DNA of 32,332 nt, taken from an uncultured Alphaproteobacteria bacterium (GTDB taxonomy: Bacteria; Pseudomonadota; Alphaproteobacteria; RF32; CAG-239). Location: contig CAJGCO010000016.1 of NCBI GenBank assembly GCA_904501925.1, forward strand, positions 1-32,332. Reading direction: 5' to 3'. Positions 14,014 to 22,149 of this stretch are shown one piece after another (the first letter of the stretch is position 1; each line of letters begins with the position of its first letter). The notes beneath the pieces are model-generated. The model made no database searches and was not told the DNA's origin. It saw only the letters and a list, made by a program, of their open reading frames with translations. Both the position numbers and the translations under genes were made by a program.

Positions 14014-15495
14014 TTATTTCCAAGTTCTTTTAGCTAACAAACTCCAGAAAAAATCGTCTCTATAGTTTCTCGCGCTATATTGGTGATTTGCATCCCATCC
14101 AAAAATAGGCATTCTAACAAATCCTTGGTTTAGAGTATAAATTTCGTCTGCTACCAGATTGAGTTTTTTATATGATGTAGTAAAATGAATTCCTCTATAA
14201 AATTCCATAACAGGTGTTAGTGCACCAATTATTAATAAAATTGCTAATATATATTTTCTTATAATATAATTACCTGAGTTGTTTATCAAAAAATCAATAA
14301 CGCAAATTGCCATAATTATAATTGCAGGAATACTAGCTCTCATGCAAAAATTATTTTGTTGATCTAATCTTAGGAATGGAATAAATATTAAAGAAGCAAA
14401 AGCAATATAAAAGAATATATTTCTCTTATTGTCAGGGAAAATTAGTAGTGAATATATTGCAAATTCAAGCAATAAAAATACAAGTAAGCGAGTAGGTGTA
14501 GTATAATTAAAAATATAATGAAAACCATCCATTCCTTCAGAATTTGTTATAAAATATAAAACAATTATTGGTAATAACCAAAAAACGCCAATAATATTTT
14601 GAATGGAAAATATATTATTAAAGATAAAAGATGTTTTTTCTTTGTTTTTTATATATTCATATATTGCATAACAAACTAAAAGTATTCCAATTCCAGCAGT
14701 AGGATAGGGAGAAAAAAACAAAGATAATGAGATTAAAAAACCAAAGTTTTTAACATTTTTTTCATTATATATTAAAAGAGTTATTATTGCAATCGGAATA
14801 AATTGGTTAAAAACCCAAAACATTCCAGTTGTTATTGATGAATATTGAATGAATGTTGCCCACCAGTCTAAGTGGTATTCAAAAGGTTGTTCTGTAATTT
14901 GAAAAAACTTAGATCCGATAATATCAAGGCCAGAAAAAAACATAAACATAAATATAGCAATATATATTTTTTTACCATTAGATATATTTAATGCTTTTAA
15001 TAATAATAATAAAATAAGTGTAACTCCAATTACAGAATAGAAGAATAAAATAATATTACCAATTATAAATAATAAACTTTTAGAGCCAATAAAAATAGAA
15101 AAAAATTTAGTAATTGTTGCAGGTACAAGCCAAAATGCCATATAATAAACCATTGGTGTATTTGCTCTGTTATAAAAAACAGGCCATTTATAATTAATCA
15201 AGTCTCTAAAAACAGCATTTCTAAAATGATAATCAAAAGATTGATAATAAAAATAACCAATCCCAGCCATAAAGCACCAAATAGCAGCAATAAAGATAAT
15301 TATCCATAGATTACAAGAAGATATTTTCCAATTAACATCTTGGTAATTAATATTTTTAAATGCTTTATAACAACCAATTGAATAGATAATACCAAATATA
15401 AAAGCAAAACCATAATCTAACCAACTTAATAAAAATACACCAAGTGGCATCATTAAAAATAAATAAACATATTTGTATAATTGTTTAAGGCTCAC
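14014..15495 (-). CDS. Polytopic membrane protein, GT-C glycosyltransferase-like
   Basis: 493 residues with about 11-12 hydrophobic segments. The first large loop (after ~90) contains YYQSFDYHFRNAVFRDLINYKWPVFY, an acidic/His-bearing loop like the catalytic loop of GT-C lipid-linked sugar transferases, often with W-P-V-x-Y. The C-terminal tail (WDANHQYSARNYRDDFFW) is soluble. The start is GTG at 15495, supported by GAGGAG. It lies downstream of terC on the same strand, with a hairpin between them. Substrate unknown; cell-surface glycan assembly is the best guess. Confidence 0.6.
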   Translation of the reverse strand: MSLKQLYKYVYLFLMMPLGVFLLSWLDYGFAFIFGIIYSIGCYKAFKNINYQDVNWKISSCNLWIIIFIAAIWCFMAGIGYFYYQSFDYHFRNAVFRDLINYKWPVFYNRANTPMVYYMAFWLVPATITKFFSIFIGSKSLLFIIGNIILFFYSVIGVTLILLLLLKALNISNGKKIYIAIFMFMFFSGLDIIGSKFFQITEQPFEYHLDWWATFIQYSSITTGMFWVFNQFIPIAIITLLIYNEKNVKNFGFLISLSLFFSPYPTAGIGILLVCYAIYEYIKNKEKTSFIFNNIFSIQNIIGVFWLLPIIVLYFITNSEGMDGFHYIFNYTTPTRLLVFLLLEFAIYSLLIFPDNKRNIFFYIAFASLIFIPFLRLDQQNNFCMRASIPAIIIMAICVIDFLINNSGNYIIRKYILAILLIIGALTPVMEFYRGIHFTTSYKKLNLVADEIYTLNQGFVRMPIFGWDANHQYSARNYRDDFFWSLLAKRTWK

Positions 15496-15515
15496 TTTTA
15501 TTTCTCCTCAAAATA

Positions 15516-15532
15516 GGGGGCTAAATGCCCCC
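15516..15532 (-). terminator. GC-rich hairpin between terC and the GT-C-like gene
   Basis: GGGGGC (15516-15521) / GCCCCC (15527-15532) sits 3' of terC on the minus strand and is followed by TATTTTG, so it is a weak terminator or partial attenuator. Confidence 0.5.
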
Positions 15533-15538
15533 AAACAA

Positions 15539-16513
15539 CTAAGCGTTTTGTTTTTCTTTGGCAAGTGAAATGATGATGCTTCCAAATAACAAGCCAAAAG
15601 TCACAATCAAAGAGTGCCAAGATTGTAAGTGAATTCCAAACATTGGAAGTAAAATCTTAACACCAATAAAAATAAGAACGATAGCAAGAGCTGTTTTCAA
15701 ATAAACAAAACGATGAACAGCAGCTTCTAACAAGAAATATAATGCACGTAATCCTAAAATTGCAAAAATATTACTTGTATAGACAATGAACACATCCTGA
15801 GTAATACCAAAAATAGCAGGGATACTATCAATTGCAAAAATAACATCCATCAATTCAATTGTAATTAAAGCAAATAATAAAGGTGTGATATATTTCTTTC
15901 CATCTTTAACAGTGATAAAATGCGGACCATCAATTTCATAAGTAACAGGAAAAAACTTTTCAACCATTTTATAAATTTTTCCGTTTTTAATGTTTTCTTC
16001 TTTATTATCTTCATCTTTTTTGCCATGCTTTAACATTTTTGCACCAGTGTAAATCAAGAATACTGAGAAAATATATAAAACCCAGTGGAATTCAGCGATA
16101 ATAGCTGCTCCAACACTAATCATTAATGCTCTCATAACCACAGCGCCTAAAATACCCCAAAATAGTACACGATGTTGGTATATTCTTGGTACTCCAACGC
16201 AGGTAAATATAATAGACATTACAAAAATATTATCCATAGATAAACTTTTTTCAATTAAGAAACCTGTATAATAATCCATAGCAGCGTTAGCGCCCTTTTC
16301 ATACCATACAAAGATACCAAATAAAAGTCCTGCACCAATATAGGCAACGCAAACCCATAACGTATGAGCAAAGCTTGGTACTTCATTTTTTCTATTAAAA
16401 CAAAATAAGTCTAATGCTAGTAATACAACAACAGCAATTCCAAAAAAAGTCCACATCATATTATCAGATAATACAGCATGATGTGTAAACATATATTGTA
16501 ATTTTTCAAACAT
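15539..16513 (-). CDS. TerC/Alx-family membrane transporter
   Basis: 324 residues with about nine membrane segments. Two family-diagnostic acidic motifs lie in segments: GFLIEKSLSMDNIFV in the N-terminal half and ITIELMDVIFAIDSIPAIFG in the C-terminal half. A charged cytoplasmic loop (~165-185, KKDEDNKEE) separates them. TerC/Alx proteins are implicated in Mn(II) export or metal supply during secretion; which applies here cannot be told. The start at 16513 has only a weak GGA upstream. Its upstream region is one copy of a 14-bp tandem duplication shared with the 3' end of galE, with 12 bp between the genes. Confidence 0.9.
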   Translation of the reverse strand: MFEKLQYMFTHHAVLSDNMMWTFFGIAVVVLLALDLFCFNRKNEVPSFAHTLWVCVAYIGAGLLFGIFVWYEKGANAAMDYYTGFLIEKSLSMDNIFVMSIIFTCVGVPRIYQHRVLFWGILGAVVMRALMISVGAAIIAEFHWVLYIFSVFLIYTGAKMLKHGKKDEDNKEENIKNGKIYKMVEKFFPVTYEIDGPHFITVKDGKKYITPLLFALITIELMDVIFAIDSIPAIFGITQDVFIVYTSNIFAILGLRALYFLLEAAVHRFVYLKTALAIVLIFIGVKILLPMFGIHLQSWHSLIVTFGLLFGSIIISLAKEKQNA

Positions 16514-16543
16514 TTCTAAATTCCATTAAATTTCTAAATTCCA
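16512..16543. repeat. 14-bp tandem duplication at the galE/terC junction
   Basis: ATTTCTAAATTCCA occurs at 16512-16525 and again at 16530-16543. One copy encodes the last galE codons, and the other forms the ribosome-binding region and start of terC. Confidence 0.85.
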
Positions 16544-17494
16544 AACAGTTTTTATAATATCCTCAATATCTGTATATTCAGGTTTCCAACCTAACAATTC
16601 ATCAGCTTTGTCTGCACAAGCTGTCAATATTGCAGGATCGCCACTTCGTCTGTCAGAATAAACATAGTTAATTTTTTTTCCAATAACTTTTTGTGTTGCG
16701 TCCACAATCTCTTTAACGCTAGTTCCAATGCCCGTACCTAAATTTAAAATAAATGAAGTATTTTCATTAATAAGTTTTTTTATGGCTTTTGTATGCGCTT
16801 TTGCAAGATCGCTAACGTGAACATAATCTCTAATACATGTTCCATCAGTAGTATCATAATCATTACCATATATAGATAAGCAATCTCTCTTATTAGTTGC
16901 AACTTCCATTATAATAGGCAATAGATTCTGAGGATTCCTTTCTTTTCCTTGAATTGATTTATCATCAGCATATCCAACGGCATTAAAATATCTTAAAGAT
17001 GCAAAATTTATTTTTCCAAGATTTGCGTACCACTCCATATTTTCCTCAATACATCTTTTAGTATATCCATAGTAGTTTATTGGATTTATAGGGTGTTTTT
17101 CATCAATAGGAGAATATAGAGGCATACCATAAACAGCAGCAGATGATGAGAAAACAATATTCTTAACTCCGCATTCAACCATAGCATTTAATATATTAAT
17201 GGAGCCACTAATGTTGTTTGTCGCATATATTTCCGGTTTTATCATTGATTCGCCAACAGCTTTTTTAGCAGCCAAATGAATAACACCATCTATATTATCG
17301 CACATAACATTTTTTAGTTGATTATAATCGAGTATATCTCCTTTAATAAATTTAGAGCCAACTAATATATTTATTATATCTCCACTAGAAAGATTATCAT
17401 ATACAATAACGTCAAACCCTTCTTCTAATAATTGCTTTTGAACATGGCTACCAATATAGCCAGCGCCACCAATCACTAAAATTTTATTTTTCAC
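16526..17494 (-). CDS. galE: UDP-glucose 4-epimerase
   Basis: 322-residue short-chain dehydrogenase/reductase fold enzyme interconverting UDP-glucose and UDP-galactose with bound NAD. The Rossmann motif GGAGYIGSH lies at 9-17, the SSS catalytic serine region at 116-118 and the Y-x-x-x-K pair at Y142/K146. FNAVGYA and GDPAIL are also GalE-like. The start is GTG (17494) with AAGGAG upstream. It precedes terC and the GT-C-like gene on the same strand, which fits supply of sugar nucleotides for surface glycans. Confidence 0.92.
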   Translation of the reverse strand: MKNKILVIGGAGYIGSHVQKQLLEEGFDVIVYDNLSSGDIINILVGSKFIKGDILDYNQLKNVMCDNIDGVIHLAAKKAVGESMIKPEIYATNNISGSINILNAMVECGVKNIVFSSSAAVYGMPLYSPIDEKHPINPINYYGYTKRCIEENMEWYANLGKINFASLRYFNAVGYADDKSIQGKERNPQNLLPIIMEVATNKRDCLSIYGNDYDTTDGTCIRDYVHVSDLAKAHTKAIKKLINENTSFILNLGTGIGTSVKEIVDATQKVIGKKINYVYSDRRSGDPAILTACADKADELLGWKPEYTDIEDIIKTVWNLEI

Positions 17495-17565
17495 ATTACA
17501 CTCCTTTTGTTAAACATATTAATTTGTACTATAAAACTATACTAATTAAAATTTTCTTAGCCTTG

Positions 17566-17582
17566 TTATCCACATATCCACA
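17566..17582. promoter_or_regulatory. Pair of DnaA boxes upstream of dnaB
   Basis: A perfect TTATCCACA (17566-17574) is overlapped at one base by ATATCCACA (17574-17582), one mismatch from consensus. They lie 78 bp upstream of dnaB, in the divergent gap with galE. Confidence 0.5.
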
Positions 17583-17659
17583 ACATAAAAATCTTTTTTA
17601 ATGACTTATTTTCAAATTGCCCCATAACTCATATAACGAACTTTTTAAGGATGTGAACA

Positions 17660-19132
17660 ATGGAAGAACTAGATATAATGCAATTACCACGCAATATTGA
17701 AGCTGAACAAGCACTACTTGGTGCATTATTAGCAAATAATAAGGCATATGAAAAGGTTTCTGAATTCTTGCGTGCTGAACATTTTTCAGATCCTATACAC
17801 GTTAAAGTATTTGATGTTATGGCTCGCCTTATTCAAAAAGGTCATGTAGCAGACGTAATCACTCTAAAGAATTATTTTGAGCAAGAGGGTACACTAAGTG
17901 ATGTGGGTGGAATTGCATATCTTGTAAAAATATCAGAGTCTTCTTCATTTTTAACTAATGTGGAATATTACGCACAGTTTGTGTATGATATGTATTTACG
18001 CAGAGAGCTTATCTCAACAGGGTATGATATTGCAAGTGATGCAATGAATGAAAATATTGAAGAAACAACCGCTCGTCAAATAGAAAAGGCTGAAAAACGC
18101 TTATTTGATTTGGCTATGCATGGGGATGGGCAAAAAGGCTTTCAAGATTTTGGCTCATCACTTAATTCTGCATTAGAGTTAATTGAAAAAGCATATCAAA
18201 AAGAGGGTAAGGTTTCAGGCTTGCCAACAGGGTTAATGGCCTTAGATGCTAAAATGGGTGGATTAAACGATTCTGACCTTATAATTTTAGCAGGGCGTCC
18301 TGCAATGGGAAAGTCGGCACTTGCAATGAATATAGCTTATAATGTAGCAGAATTTATGTTTCATGGGGATAAATTAGACCCTCATGATAAAGGTGTTGCA
18401 ATATTTTCACTAGAAATGTCAGCCGATCAGCTTGCTGCACGTATACTTTCAAGTATCACAGATACCCCAGGTCATAAACTTCGTACTGGTGATTTAGAAT
18501 TAAGTGAGTTTAATAGGATAGCTGCTGCTGTAAGAGAGTACCAAAAGCTTCCTTTATATATAGATGATACGCCAGGTATTACTATAAATACAATTAGAAC
18601 GAGAGCTAGACGTTTAAAAAGAACACATGGGCTTGGCTTGATAATTATTGACTATATTCAGCTTATTAGTGGTTCAGAAAACAAAAAAGGAGAGGGAAAT
18701 CGTGTGCAAGAGGTTTCTGAAATATCTCGTGGTCTCAAAATATTGGCTAAAGAACTTAAAGTTCCAGTGATTGCTTTATCGCAGCTAAACCGTGGTTTGG
18801 AGCAAAGAGAGGATAAGCGCCCATTAATGTCAGACTTGCGTGAATCTGGTTCTATCGAGCAAGATGCGGATATAGTTATGTTTGTATTTAGGGAAAATTA
18901 TTACATTCACAATGCAGAGCCTAAGCGTAATACAGGTGAAACTGAAGAACACTTTAATAAAAGAGTGGAGGAGTGGGTGGTTAGAGATAGAGAAACTGCC
19001 AATATTGGTGAGGTTATTGTTGGTAAACACCGTCATGGTTCAACAGGAACCGTTAAGTTATTTTGGGATGGCGAGTTTGCTCGCTTTAGCAACCTAACTA
19101 GAGATGAATATTTACCAGAGCAAAGAGGGTAA
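17660..19132 (+). CDS. dnaB: Replicative DNA helicase DnaB
   Basis: 490 residues, the hexameric 5'-3' helicase of the replication fork. The N-terminal domain begins LPRNIEAEQALLGALL, the classical DnaB start. Walker A is GRPAMGKS at 212-219; Walker B is LIIIDYIQL, followed by SQLNRGLEQR and DLRESGSIEQDAD. Length is normal and no intein is seen. ATG 17660 has AAGGA upstream. It is followed after 1 bp by the first UPF0260 gene, so the cluster to 20684 is probably one transcript. Confidence 0.97.
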   Translation: MEELDIMQLPRNIEAEQALLGALLANNKAYEKVSEFLRAEHFSDPIHVKVFDVMARLIQKGHVADVITLKNYFEQEGTLSDVGGIAYLVKISESSSFLTNVEYYAQFVYDMYLRRELISTGYDIASDAMNENIEETTARQIEKAEKRLFDLAMHGDGQKGFQDFGSSLNSALELIEKAYQKEGKVSGLPTGLMALDAKMGGLNDSDLIILAGRPAMGKSALAMNIAYNVAEFMFHGDKLDPHDKGVAIFSLEMSADQLAARILSSITDTPGHKLRTGDLELSEFNRIAAAVREYQKLPLYIDDTPGITINTIRTRARRLKRTHGLGLIIIDYIQLISGSENKKGEGNRVQEVSEISRGLKILAKELKVPVIALSQLNRGLEQREDKRPLMSDLRESGSIEQDADIVMFVFRENYYIHNAEPKRNTGETEEHFNKRVEEWVVRDRETANIGEVIVGKHRHGSTGTVKLFWDGEFARFSNLTRDEYLPEQRG

Positions 19133-19133
19133 T

Positions 19134-19502
19134 ATGAAAAAATATACTAAAAAAGAATGGGAAAATATATGTAGACATTGTGGAAAATGCTGTTTAATCA
19201 AACTTCAAGATGAGGAAACTCAAGAAGTTTATTATACAAATGTAGTTTGCCAATATTTTGATGAAGAAAATATGAATTGCAGCATATATGATAAACGTTG
19301 TGACATTGTCCCAAGTTGTCTAAAGTTAGATATTGATAATGTTGATAAATTATCCTGGATGCCAAAAACATGTGCTTATAGAGAACTTTTTGAGGATAAT
19401 CCTAATTCGATAAAAACTACTATAAAGGGAAGAGTTGTAAATCAAAAGGATGTATCGGAAGAAGATTTAGAAGACTATATTGTTGAATGGGATGATTTGT
19501 AA
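19134..19502 (+). CDS. UPF0260 (YcgN)-like Cys-cluster protein, shortened paralogue
   Basis: 122 residues from ATG 19134, one base after the dnaB stop; an in-frame ATG at 19104 lies inside dnaB and is less likely. C13, C16, C19 and C20 form the C-x2-C-x2-CC cluster of UPF0260/YkgJ-type proteins, and later cysteines lie in VVCQYF, NCSIYD, CDIVPSC and TCAY. Compared with the next gene it lacks the WHPL-x-VH segment and replaces it with a short IKTTIKGRVV stretch. A metal-binding role is inferred from the cysteines. It overlaps the following paralogue by one base. Confidence 0.8.
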   Translation: MKKYTKKEWENICRHCGKCCLIKLQDEETQEVYYTNVVCQYFDEENMNCSIYDKRCDIVPSCLKLDIDNVDKLSWMPKTCAYRELFEDNPNSIKTTIKGRVVNQKDVSEEDLEDYIVEWDDL

Positions 19503-20005
19503 TGAATGAAGAATATACCATAGAGCAAGATTATGATCCTCAATCAAGATTTGAAAATATAGAAGATCTAGAACCTGAATTTTGGAAAAAGAAAAAGTTA
19601 GAGCAGTTATCAAAGCGAGAGTGGGAACTTCTTTGTGATGGTTGTGGTAAATGTTGTCTTAATAAGTTGGAAATAAAAGGAAAAATATGTTTCACAAATA
19701 CTTATTGTCGTTTTTTAGATACCAAAAGTTGTTTATGTAAAATTTATTCTCATCGTTTCCAAAAAGTTAACGATTGTCGTGATATAGATATCCATGCGAT
19801 TCGTGAGAAACCTAGATGGCTTCCAAAAACATGTGCATATTTGTTATTAGATGAGGGGAAAGATTTGCCTGACTGGCATCCTTTAATAACAAAAGATGCC
19901 TCCAGTGTACATAAAGCTAATGTTTCTCTTCAAAATAGAATACTAATAAATGAATCTGAGGTAGTGGATTATGAAAATTACATTGTTAAGTGGGAAGACC
20001 TTTGA
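19502..20005 (+). CDS. UPF0260 (YcgN) family protein
   Basis: 167 residues. The cluster C45, C48, C51, C52 (CDGCGKCC), WLPKTCAY, DWHPL and SVHKANVS match YcgN/UPF0260 along its whole length. The start overlaps the stop of the shorter paralogue (TAATG), which implies translational coupling. A divergent N-terminal extension (~1-35) is acidic. Biochemical function of the family is unknown; cysteine clusters suggest Fe-S or zinc binding. Both copies end with an EDYIVEWDDL-like tail, so they arose by tandem duplication. Confidence 0.88.
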   Translation: MNEEYTIEQDYDPQSRFENIEDLEPEFWKKKKLEQLSKREWELLCDGCGKCCLNKLEIKGKICFTNTYCRFLDTKSCLCKIYSHRFQKVNDCRDIDIHAIREKPRWLPKTCAYLLLDEGKDLPDWHPLITKDASSVHKANVSLQNRILINESEVVDYENYIVKWEDL

Positions 20006-20684
20006 AATAAATGCAGATCTTGGATTTGATATGAAGATAATTCATCCAGGACGCTCTCGTCGTTTAAGTCTTCGCATTGATAAGAAGGAAAGGGTAGCTG
20101 TTCTTACGATTCCTAAATATTGTTCTCGTAAAAAAGCTGTTTCTTTTGTTGAAAGTCATCAAGATTGGGTGTTGGATAATTTAAGAAAAATTCCAGAATT
20201 AAAAAAATTTCAAAATAATGATGTGATAAGTTTGTTTGGTAAAGAATATTGTATAAAGCATACAGATATTAGGGGGAATACAAGATTAGATAAAAAGGAA
20301 CAGATACTTTATATATCAGGAGGTGAAGAGTTCTTGCATCGACGTGTTAAGGATTTTATAAAGAAGTTAGCGTTAGAGGAGTTTACTCGTCGCTCAATTA
20401 AAATGGCAGATAAGATCGATAAAAAAGTTCATAATGTTTGTATAAAAGATACAAAATCTCGTTGGGCAAGTTGTTCTACGTTAAACAATATAAATTATTC
20501 ATGGCGTTTAGCCTTGGCTCCAGAGTTTGTTATACGTTATATAGTAGCTCACGAAGTGTCTCATTTGAAACATCAAGATCACTCTGCTTTTTTCTGGGCG
20601 TTGGTTGAGTATTTGGAGGCAAATGCGCAAAAGGGGCGTGATTGGTTAACTCAAAATGGTCATATGCTTTATATGTATAAATAA
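19971..20684 (+). CDS. YgjP-like (DUF45) zinc metalloprotease
   Basis: 237 residues. The HExxH zinc site is HEVSH at 194-198, followed by HLKHQDHSAFFW, matching the M48-like DUF45 domain. KDTKSRWASCS upstream is also characteristic. It overlaps the 3' end of the UPF0260 gene by 35 bp. GAGG is ~10 nt upstream of ATG 19971. A later in-frame ATG at 20031 would remove the overlap, so the start is open. Probably the last gene of the dnaB-UPF0260-UPF0260 unit, ahead of a strong terminator. Substrate unknown. Confidence 0.85.
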   Translation: MKITLLSGKTFEINADLGFDMKIIHPGRSRRLSLRIDKKERVAVLTIPKYCSRKKAVSFVESHQDWVLDNLRKIPELKKFQNNDVISLFGKEYCIKHTDIRGNTRLDKKEQILYISGGEEFLHRRVKDFIKKLALEEFTRRSIKMADKIDKKVHNVCIKDTKSRWASCSTLNNINYSWRLALAPEFVIRYIVAHEVSHLKHQDHSAFFWALVEYLEANAQKGRDWLTQNGHMLYMYK

Positions 20685-20685
20685 G

Positions 20686-20719
20686 AAAAAAAAGAGGCTT
20701 AATTGCCTCTTTTTTTTTT
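20686..20719. terminator. Bidirectional intrinsic terminator
   Basis: GAGGC (20694-20698) / GCCTC (20705-20709), with A-run before and T-run after, between the convergent DUF45 and bamE genes. Confidence 0.85.
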
Positions 20720-21179
20720 ATAATCCATTAGATTCTTTTGTTGGTTGAATTGGCATATAGCCTACACCGCCAAAATATTTTTCCATAAATGTTTGTTCGG
20801 TTCCCATAACAGGTGTATAACCTTGATATATTGCAACATCTTTACCATTTTCTTTTGTGAGTTGAGATAGTTTTATAACTTCGCCATCTGGATTGAATTC
20901 AATTGCAACAATATTTCTGTCTAGTTCTTCAGGTTTGAAAAAAGCTACTTTTTTCATTGTTGAATTCATGTAAATCCAAGTTCTGTGGTTGAGACTTGAT
21001 ATTATACTTGGTGAACCCATTATTTTGATGACTTCATCTTTTGTCATGCCTTGTTTAATTGATAAAATATCTTTTTTTGAAGGCATGTTTCCTTCGGTTT
21101 GTATAAAATGGTCCGTAGAACAAGCACTTAATAATAAAATGCTCGCAATTGTAGAATAAAAAATATTGTGTGTTGACAT
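20718..21179 (-). CDS. bamE: BamE/SmpA-OmlA-family outer membrane assembly lipoprotein
   Basis: 153 residues with a lipoprotein signal peptide ending LLSAC (lipidated Cys20). The BamE core is present: IKQGMTKDEVIKIMGSP, then RTWIYMNST and VAIEFNPDGEV. It would act at the outer membrane with BamA and BamD in beta-barrel insertion. AAGGAAAGAG precedes the ATG at 21179. It is divergent from the DUF177 gene, the usual alphaproteobacterial neighbourhood. The proline-rich tail beyond ~125 is not conserved in ways I recognise. Confidence 0.85.
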   Translation of the reverse strand: MSTHNIFYSTIASILLLSACSTDHFIQTEGNMPSKKDILSIKQGMTKDEVIKIMGSPSIISSLNHRTWIYMNSTMKKVAFFKPEELDRNIVAIEFNPDGEVIKLSQLTKENGKDVAIYQGYTPVMGTEQTFMEKYFGGVGYMPIQPTKESNGL

Positions 21180-21240
21180 ATCTCTTTCCTTACCATTATA
21201 TAATTAATACAGGTAATTCTATAACACTAAGGAAAAAAGA

Positions 21241-21756
21241 ATGCAAAAAGATTTTTCTTATCCACTAAAAATTGATGAATTGGGTCAAGGTGAACAAACA
21301 TATAAACTTGCTGCAGATAGTGAGCAGTTGGAGTTTTTGAGAGATGTGCTTCAAGTTCCAGGTGTGAATAGTTTTGAGGCTTTAATCAAGTTAAGGTTTT
21401 ATAAAAAGCGTGGTATGTTAAATGTTTGGGGTACTGTTACATCAAATATTGAGCAAGTTAGTGTTATTAGTCTAGAGCCATTTAGTAAGTTATATCGGGC
21501 TGATTTTGAAGTAACATATGATACAAATGCAACCTATGAGGAGATAAAAGAGCAGGATGTGGATATAATGGCAGATATACCTGATATAGTTGTAAATGGT
21601 GAGATAAATTTAGCAGATATTGCGATTGAGCACCTTGCTTTGGAGCTTGATGATTATCCAAGGAAAGAGGGGGAGGAGTTTGAAGCTGTAATTGAAGATA
21701 TGACACCAATTCGTAATAATCCGTTCTCAATACTAGAACAATTAAAGAAAAAGTAA
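21241..21756 (+). CDS. DUF177 / YceD-family protein
   Basis: 171 residues. The C-terminal half carries INLADIAIEHLALELDDYPR, the family's hallmark (E-x-L-x-L-x-L-P/D-x-x-P), and the middle strand VWGTVTSNIEQVSVISLEPF matches the G-x-V-x-x-x-C/x-R-C/x-L-x-P region with its cysteines absent. In other bacteria YceD is needed for normal 23S rRNA levels and is encoded next to rpmF. AAGGAAAAAAG lies upstream of the start. An ~180-bp leader separates it from rpmF. Confidence 0.85.
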   Translation: MQKDFSYPLKIDELGQGEQTYKLAADSEQLEFLRDVLQVPGVNSFEALIKLRFYKKRGMLNVWGTVTSNIEQVSVISLEPFSKLYRADFEVTYDTNATYEEIKEQDVDIMADIPDIVVNGEINLADIAIEHLALELDDYPRKEGEEFEAVIEDMTPIRNNPFSILEQLKKK

Positions 21757-21867
21757 TCTTTTTGTAGTGAAAATATCGTAAAAAATAATACAAAATACAA
21801 AATATAATGAAAATATATAAAAAAACACTTGCCAAATACATTTTTTTTATATAAAAACAACTCCAGC

Positions 21868-21904
21868 ATCCGTGGTGTTATACTTTTGTTAGTTTCACAC
21901 GGAT
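21868..21904 (+). promoter_or_regulatory. Inverted repeat in the rpmF leader
   Basis: ATCCGTG (21868-21874) and CACGGAT (21898-21904) are complementary around a 23-nt loop, 37 bp before rpmF. A possible promoter (TTGCCA near 21828, TATATA near 21849) precedes it. It may be an mRNA hairpin; function unknown. Confidence 0.4.
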
Positions 21905-21940
21905 AATTTGTGTCAAATAATTTTATAAAGAGTTAAGGAA

Positions 21941-22132
21941 ATGGCTACACCAAAGAAGAAAACATCAAAATCTCGTCGCGATATGCGTCGTTCACATGAT
22001 GCATTAACTCCAAATGCATACCACGAATGCCCAAACTGTGGCGAGTTAAAGAGACCTCATAATGTATGCCCCAAATGTGGATACTATGATGGTAAAGAAG
22101 TCATTGCTCAAAAAGCAAAAGACGAAGAGTAA
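21941..22132 (+). CDS. rpmF: 50S ribosomal protein L32
   Basis: 63 residues beginning MATPKKKTSKSRRDMRRS, the universal L32 start. A zinc ribbon is formed by C30, C33, C43 and C46, so this is the zinc-binding form. TTAAGGA precedes the ATG. It is followed after 17 bp by plsX, linking ribosome and fatty-acid/phospholipid synthesis in one transcript as in many proteobacteria. Confidence 0.97.
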   Translation: MATPKKKTSKSRRDMRRSHDALTPNAYHECPNCGELKRPHNVCPKCGYYDGKEVIAQKAKDEE

Positions 22133-22149
22133 TTATAAAACTTATTTTT

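Noticed and set aside
17566..17582. Replication origin near dnaB
   Set aside because: Only two DnaA boxes and no AT-rich unwinding array, dnaA, dnaN or gidA nearby.
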